Positions 60,288 to 64,000 of a stretch of 64,000 nucleotides of DNA are shown in pieces; the first letter of the stretch is position 1, and each line of letters begins with the position of its first letter. The notes below the pieces were generated by a model. The model was not told the DNA's origin. It was given only the letters and a program-made list of their open reading frames with translations, and ran no database searches. The stretch is from NCBI RefSeq assembly GCF_046614675.1, contig NZ_JBKKJT010000006.1:62001-126000 (forward strand), written 5' to 3'. The DNA comes from Chryseobacterium cupriresistens (lineage in GTDB: Bacteria; Bacteroidota; Bacteroidia; Flavobacteriales; Weeksellaceae). The position numbers were made by a program, and so were the translations under genes.

Positions 60288-60806
60288 ATGAAAAAAATTA
60301 TCTCATTTTTCGCTTTCCTATTAACATTCAGCTTTATGAGCGCTCAGGACAATTTTGAACTATCAACATTAAGAATCGGGCCGTTTAAAGTCTTTATGCC
60401 GAAGGCTGAAGCCGAAAAAATTGCAGGAACAAAGCTGGTTAACACGGGTGGAGAGAAAAAAAACATGGTAAAGTATAATGGAGAAACTATACAGATTGAT
60501 CTTTTTGATAATTACATTAATGAAGCCAATCCAAGTGTTCCTTCGATTACCTATATGACAACAACTAGTAAAAAGTTTAAAACCAAAAGCGGAATCGGAG
60601 TTGGAAGCACCCGCGACGACCTGATCAATGCCTACAGAAATTACCCCAACTTTAGTGTACGCCCGGATTGGGACTCTAATGGCAAACCGATTAAAGACAA
60701 CGGTTATTTTAATCTTGAAGACAGCCAAGCAGGAACGCTGTTAAGCTTTAAATTTGTTAATAATATAGTCACCGAAATCTCCGTTTACCTTAATGAAGGT
60801 TGTTAA
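60288..60806 (+). CDS. Small secreted protein of unknown function
   Basis: A 172-residue exported protein (MKKIISFFAFLLTFSFMSAQ). The mature part has two similar beta-alpha repeats: FELSTLRIGPFKVFMPKAEAEKIAG and SGIGVGSTRDDLINAYRNYP, each a strand with a helix and a G-x-G turn. This layout recurs in Bacteroidota proteins without assigned function. It ends in a Cys. TATCTTTG upstream may be its -7 box. Confidence 0.78.
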   Translation: MKKIISFFAFLLTFSFMSAQDNFELSTLRIGPFKVFMPKAEAEKIAGTKLVNTGGEKKNMVKYNGETIQIDLFDNYINEANPSVPSITYMTTTSKKFKTKSGIGVGSTRDDLINAYRNYPNFSVRPDWDSNGKPIKDNGYFNLEDSQAGTLLSFKFVNNIVTEISVYLNEGC

Positions 60807-60916
60807 AAGCAGAAAAATATTAAAATCATACAAAGATCGGGGTTTTACCTCCGGGCTTTTGCATTTCCGTAAGCCGGTAAAAAATTGTAAATTCGCATAC
60901 AAATAAATCAGATATA

Positions 60917-61768
60917 ATGAGTAAAAGTATTGAGGAGTTAAAGACTCTTACTACGCAGATCAGAAGAGACATTTTAAGAATGGTTCACGCTGTTAATTCA
61001 GGACACCCGGGTGGAAGCTTAGGTTGTACAGAATTCTTTACAGCCCTTTATGGTAAAGTGATGAACTATAAGCTTCCTTTCACAATGGAAGGCAAAAATG
61101 AAGATCATTTTTATCTATCAAACGGACATATTTCTCCGGTATTCTATTCTACTTTAGCAAGATTTGGTTTCTTCCCTGTTGAAGAACTGAGCACTTTCAG
61201 AAAATTAGATTCAAGATTACAGGGACACCCAACTACACATGAAGGACTTCCGGGAGTCAGAATCGCTTCAGGTTCTCTTGGACAAGGGCTTTCTGTTGCA
61301 CTTGGAGTAGCTCAGGGTAAAAAATTAGATGGTGATCAGTCTCTTGTTTACTCTCTTCACGGAGATGGTGAGCTTCAGGAAGGTCAGATCTGGGAGGCAT
61401 TGATGTATGCTTCTGCTAAAAAAGTAGATAACATCATTTCTACTATTGATTACAACGGACGCCAGATTGACGGAGATACCGATGATGTATTAAGCTTAGG
61501 AAATCTTCATGCAAAACTAGAAGCATTCGGATGGACTGTTTTGGAAGAAAAAAACGGTAATGATCTTGAAGCGGTCATTGCAATTCTTGAGAAAGCAAAA
61601 ACAGAAACCGGAAAAGGAAAACCTGTAGCCATCCTTCTTCATACAGAAATGGGATACGGAGTTGATTACATGATGGGATCTCATGCGTGGCATGGTAAAG
61701 CTCCTAATGATGAGCAGTTAGACACGGCATTCAAGCAATTGTACCTGGAAGCTCCGGCTGATTATTAA
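60917..61768 (+). CDS. Transketolase, N-terminal (thiamine-diphosphate-binding) subunit
   Basis: A 283-residue half of a split transketolase. The thiamine-PP motif is GDG at HGDGELQEGQIWEALMYAS with the N ligand in DYNGRQIDG. Also GHPGGSLGCTEFFTALYG, SNGHISPVFYS and AHAWHGKAP-like HAWHGKAPNDEQ. With the C-terminal half 99 bases on, it forms the enzyme that exchanges two-carbon units between sugar phosphates in the pentose phosphate pathway. Split forms are common in Bacteroidota and some other bacteria. Cytoplasmic. Confidence 0.95.
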   Translation: MSKSIEELKTLTTQIRRDILRMVHAVNSGHPGGSLGCTEFFTALYGKVMNYKLPFTMEGKNEDHFYLSNGHISPVFYSTLARFGFFPVEELSTFRKLDSRLQGHPTTHEGLPGVRIASGSLGQGLSVALGVAQGKKLDGDQSLVYSLHGDGELQEGQIWEALMYASAKKVDNIISTIDYNGRQIDGDTDDVLSLGNLHAKLEAFGWTVLEEKNGNDLEAVIAILEKAKTETGKGKPVAILLHTEMGYGVDYMMGSHAWHGKAPNDEQLDTAFKQLYLEAPADY

Positions 61769-61787
61769 TTATAAATGATAAATTATT

Positions 61788-61846
61788 ATTGATAAATGAT
61801 ACTCCTGGAACTTTATAATATGATTAATCACTCATCATTTATCAAT
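61788..61846. repeat. Inverted repeat between transketolase halves
   Basis: ATTGATAAATGAT (61788-61800) is mirrored exactly by ATCATTTATCAAT (61834-61846) with a 33-base loop. It is in the gap between the two subunit genes and may affect their expression ratio; no T run follows. Confidence 0.5.
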
Positions 61847-61867
61847 GATCAAAAACTTTAGTAAAAA

Positions 61868-62812
61868 ATGAAATATACATATACAGAAAAAAAGGACACT
61901 CGTTCAGGATTCGGAGCAGGATTAGCAGAATTAGCGGACAAAAATCCTAATGTAGTAGCACTTTGTGCAGACCTTATCGGTTCTTTGAAGATGGAGAAAT
62001 TCATTGAAAAGGCTCCTGAAAGATTCTTTCAGATCGGTATTGCAGAAGCGAACATGATGGGAATTGCTGCAGGTCTTAGTATTACAGGAAAAATTCCTTT
62101 TACAGGAACTTTCGCGAACTTCTCTACTTCAAGAGTATATGATCAGATCCGTCAGTCTATTGCTTATTCTGACAAAAATGTAAAAATCTGTGCATCTCAC
62201 GCAGGTCTTACTTTAGGAGAAGATGGGGCTACTCACCAGGTTCTTGAAGATATCGGTATGATGAAAATGCTTCCCGGAATGACCGTGATCAACACTTGTG
62301 ATTACAACCAGACTAAAGCTGCTACCCTGGCGATTGCAGATTTTGAAGGTCCTGTATATTTAAGATTCGGAAGACCTGTGGTTCCTGTATTCATCCCTGA
62401 AGATATGCCTTTCGAAATCGGAAAAGGAATTATGCTTCAGGAAGGTACTGATGTAACGATTGTTGCAACAGGACATCTTGTATGGGAATCTCTTGTAGCG
62501 GCTGATGAACTTGAGAAAGAAGGTATTTCTTGTGAGGTGATCAACATTCACACGATCAAGCCTCTTGATGAAGAGATCATTTTAAAATCTGTAGAAAAAA
62601 CAGGTAAAATTGTAACGGCTGAAGAGCACAACTATCTTGGCGGTTTAGGAGAATCTGTTGCAGGTATGCTTGCAAGAAGAAGACCTACAAAACAGGAATT
62701 TGTGGCGGTAAATGATACTTTCGGAGAGTCTGCAACACCAGCAGAATTGATGAAAAAGTATCAAATTGACGCGGCTGCAGTAAAAGAAGCTGTAAAGAGA
62801 ATTTTAGCTTAA
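61868..62812 (+). CDS. Transketolase, C-terminal (pyrimidine-binding and oligomerisation) subunit
   Basis: A 314-residue second half. Residues EANMMGIAAGLS (the catalytic Glu of the pyrimidine side, E58 in IGIAEANMMG) and the later HAGLTLGEDGATHQVLEDIG form the active site together with the first subunit. The C-terminal domain (about 190-314) is the transketolase C fold. Same strand, 99 bases after the N subunit, so co-expression is likely. A strong terminator follows. Confidence 0.95.
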   Translation: MKYTYTEKKDTRSGFGAGLAELADKNPNVVALCADLIGSLKMEKFIEKAPERFFQIGIAEANMMGIAAGLSITGKIPFTGTFANFSTSRVYDQIRQSIAYSDKNVKICASHAGLTLGEDGATHQVLEDIGMMKMLPGMTVINTCDYNQTKAATLAIADFEGPVYLRFGRPVVPVFIPEDMPFEIGKGIMLQEGTDVTIVATGHLVWESLVAADELEKEGISCEVINIHTIKPLDEEIILKSVEKTGKIVTAEEHNYLGGLGESVAGMLARRRPTKQEFVAVNDTFGESATPAELMKKYQIDAAAVKEAVKRILA

Positions 62813-62831
62813 AATAAGGTATTATATAGAC

Positions 62832-62869
62832 AAACTCCGGCGGTTTCTTCGAAACCGCCGGAGTTTTTT
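62832..62869 (+). terminator. Strong rho-independent terminator of the transketolase operon
   Basis: AAACTCCGGCGGTTTC pairs with GAAACCGCCGGAGTTT around a TTC loop, then T's. Confidence 0.9.
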
Positions 62870-62906
62870 GCTGGCAGATTTGTGAAAATCTGTTTTTTGT
62901 GATGTA

Positions 62907-62975
62907 TCAACCACCCCGTAAAAAATTCTTTGAATTTTTGCCACCCTTCCGGAGGAGGTGAATGGTTATACACCC
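62907..62975. repeat. Dispersed CCACCC-type repeat
   Basis: AACCACCCCGTAAAAAATTC, then GAATTTTTGCCACCCTTCCG and GAGGAGGTGAAT. AAAAATTC and GAATTTTT pair around TTT. Strings of this kind (CCACCCC..., a hairpin, CCACCC...TCCGGAGGAGG) occur between genes in many Flavobacteriia. Only one copy is seen here. Confidence 0.5.
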
Positions 62976-63007
62976 ATTCTTCATTGTATTAGTTTCTACC
63001 CTGATTA

Positions 63008-63526
63008 TTATTGTTCCGGTTGATTCAAAGGAATTCCAACAGCGACGAGAACGGGACATAAGATTTCTTTGATGTATTCATCTTCTCTTCTTTCGGAAGC
63101 TTTAGATCCGGAAAAGTAATTGCTGATTCTGTAGTTTTTCACAAACTGATTTCTTTTCTTCCCGATGGAATAATAATACCCACCTCTTTCATCGTTAATA
63201 AAATAGGTCATTTCATCAAAGTTCATCAGCTTTTTGGAAAGTAACAGTTTTCTGTAAATACACTTTTCTGATTTATCAAAAATATATTTCACAGGAATTA
63301 TGAAAAGAAGGTCAAACAGGAAATAAATCATATAAACAGCCCATAAGCCCATTGCTATTTTAAACTGGTCGCCAGACATCTTATCCATAAAATAATACAC
63401 AATAACAGGAAGTGCAATCACTCCCAGTCCCAGCCACCATACCAGAGTGCGTAGGAAACTGTAATTCGGCATAAAGCTTATTTCACTTCCGTTTTCTTCA
63501 AATCTATAACGGTCTCTGATATCCAT
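63008..63526 (-). CDS. Membrane protein of unknown function, second of a pair
   Basis: A 172-residue protein with two transmembrane helices (about residues 28-48 and 58-80) after a polar N-terminus (MDIRDRYRFEENGSEISF), then a C-terminal beta-rich domain (FDKSEKCIYRKLLLSKKLMNFDEMTYF). The layout resembles PH-domain-like (bPH) membrane proteins. Its start overlaps the upstream gene by 23 bases, so coupled translation is likely. No named family. Confidence 0.75.
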   Translation of the reverse strand: MDIRDRYRFEENGSEISFMPNYSFLRTLVWWLGLGVIALPVIVYYFMDKMSGDQFKIAMGLWAVYMIYFLFDLLFIIPVKYIFDKSEKCIYRKLLLSKKLMNFDEMTYFINDERGGYYYSIGKKRNQFVKNYRISNYFSGSKASERREDEYIKEILCPVLVAVGIPLNQPEQ

Positions 63527-63983
63527 TCTCAGGACTATTAAGGTTCATTATATCTTCCGTCTCATTGACCATTTTCTGAATTCCTTTCTGAGTAAGTGCC
63601 TGGCCTATGGTAAGCTGCTTTTCTTTTCCATCTACTTCAAAATACATAGACAACATTACATTTGTGGTGATAAAACCCATGTATTTTGTAGCCAAAACAT
63701 GAAAATTTCTGAAATTTTCTATGGGATAGGTCTTTACCGGAACAAAAATGGAGTGTTTTCCCGTAACTGTTTTACGGTCCATATCAATAATGAATTTCTT
63801 GGTAAAGAAATTGATCATAATAAGTACTACTGTAGCAATAATAACATAACTGAAAGTTCTTAGGCTATTAAAGATTAATGCTGCTACAATCAGGAAAATA
63901 ATACAAAGCACGGATACAAATACCGGCTGGTTTTTAAAAATATATTGGTTTCCTTCCTGTTTATAAAATTGGTAGTTGTTCAT
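63504..63983 (-). CDS. Membrane protein of unknown function, first of a pair
   Basis: A 159-residue protein with the same plan as its downstream partner: a short polar start (MNNYQFYKQEGNQYIFKN), two transmembrane helices (about 22-60), then a beta-rich domain (FIIDMDRKTVTGKHSIFVPVKTYPIENFRNF). Likely a diverged tandem duplicate with PH-like C-terminal domains. Overlaps the next gene by 23 bases. The upstream control region is cut off at the window end. Confidence 0.75.
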   Translation of the reverse strand: MNNYQFYKQEGNQYIFKNQPVFVSVLCIIFLIVAALIFNSLRTFSYVIIATVVLIMINFFTKKFIIDMDRKTVTGKHSIFVPVKTYPIENFRNFHVLATKYMGFITTNVMLSMYFEVDGKEKQLTIGQALTQKGIQKMVNETEDIMNLNSPENGYQRPL

Positions 63984-64000
63984 AAGTAATGTAATTGTTC

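Noticed and set aside
1..64000. tRNA or rRNA genes and CRISPR arrays
   Set aside because: I looked through the intergenic regions and saw no cloverleaf-like sequences, no rRNA segments and no regularly spaced direct repeats.

Overview
The window looks like chromosomal DNA of a Flavobacteriia member of the Chryseobacterium/Elizabethkingia type. It is AT-rich, many promoters match the Bacteroidota consensus (TTTG about 19-20 bases before TAnnTTTG), and there are TonB receptors, type IX (Por) secretion sorting tails, GLPGLI/PNGase F-type secreted proteins and M16 peptidase pairs. The genus is inferred from protein resemblance, not from a database search. I saw no tRNA, rRNA, CRISPR array, intact insertion sequence, prophage or replication origin.

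Layout. 1-1326: end of an alcohol dehydrogenase-like gene and a cupin gene. 1529-4056 (-): TonB receptor coupled to a periplasmic thioredoxin. 4180-14216 (+): aromatic amino acid catabolism, with homogentisate dioxygenase, two acyl-CoA/acetate CoA-transferase paralogues, a putative regulator, 4-hydroxyphenylpyruvate dioxygenase, a small secreted protein, fumarylacetoacetase and a flavin reductase; a frameshifted GxxExxY gene framed by inverted repeats sits inside. 14390-19322: lipoprotein, hydrolases, a Por-secreted SGNH-like protein and a HipA-like kinase/DUF3037 pair. 19519-26963: CstA, a large TonB receptor and the UvrD/PcrA helicase. 27267-31160: M16 peptidase pair and SecG. 31212-36723: glycosyltransferase, RecR, LURP-one-like protein, lipoprotein, PepD, LOG-family protein. 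36788-42919: ferredoxin and its reductase, DUF3108, PheS, YceI, an orphan ABC ATPase and YjdM. 43503-48550: RsmB-type methyltransferase, PNGase F-like protein and AsnB. 49795-55633: MFS exporter, then a stress/redox cluster (two pirins, two small GNATs, FMN reductase, TMEM175-like channel, YjdI, OsmC). 56096-62812: sodium symporter, Por-secreted metalloprotease, split transketolase. 63008-63983: two small membrane proteins.

How the genes work together. The tyrosine route is nearly complete: hydroxyphenylpyruvate to homogentisate (Hpd), ring cleavage (HmgA) and hydrolysis to fumarate and acetoacetate (FahA). A maleylacetoacetate isomerase is not visible here. The CoA-transferases could manage the acid/CoA products. 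The 51300-55633 cluster reads as an electrophile or peroxide response operon.

The most unusual feature is intergenic. Several dispersed, inverted-repeat-ended elements occur. One pair of ends (CCACAAAAGTCACAAAAG and its inverse) brackets the GxxExxY nuclease-fold pseudogene, and gene-less relatives sit at 1331-1514 and 5369-5551. Another family of roughly 110-190 bp occurs four times. Together they suggest a small, poorly described mobile or REP-like system.
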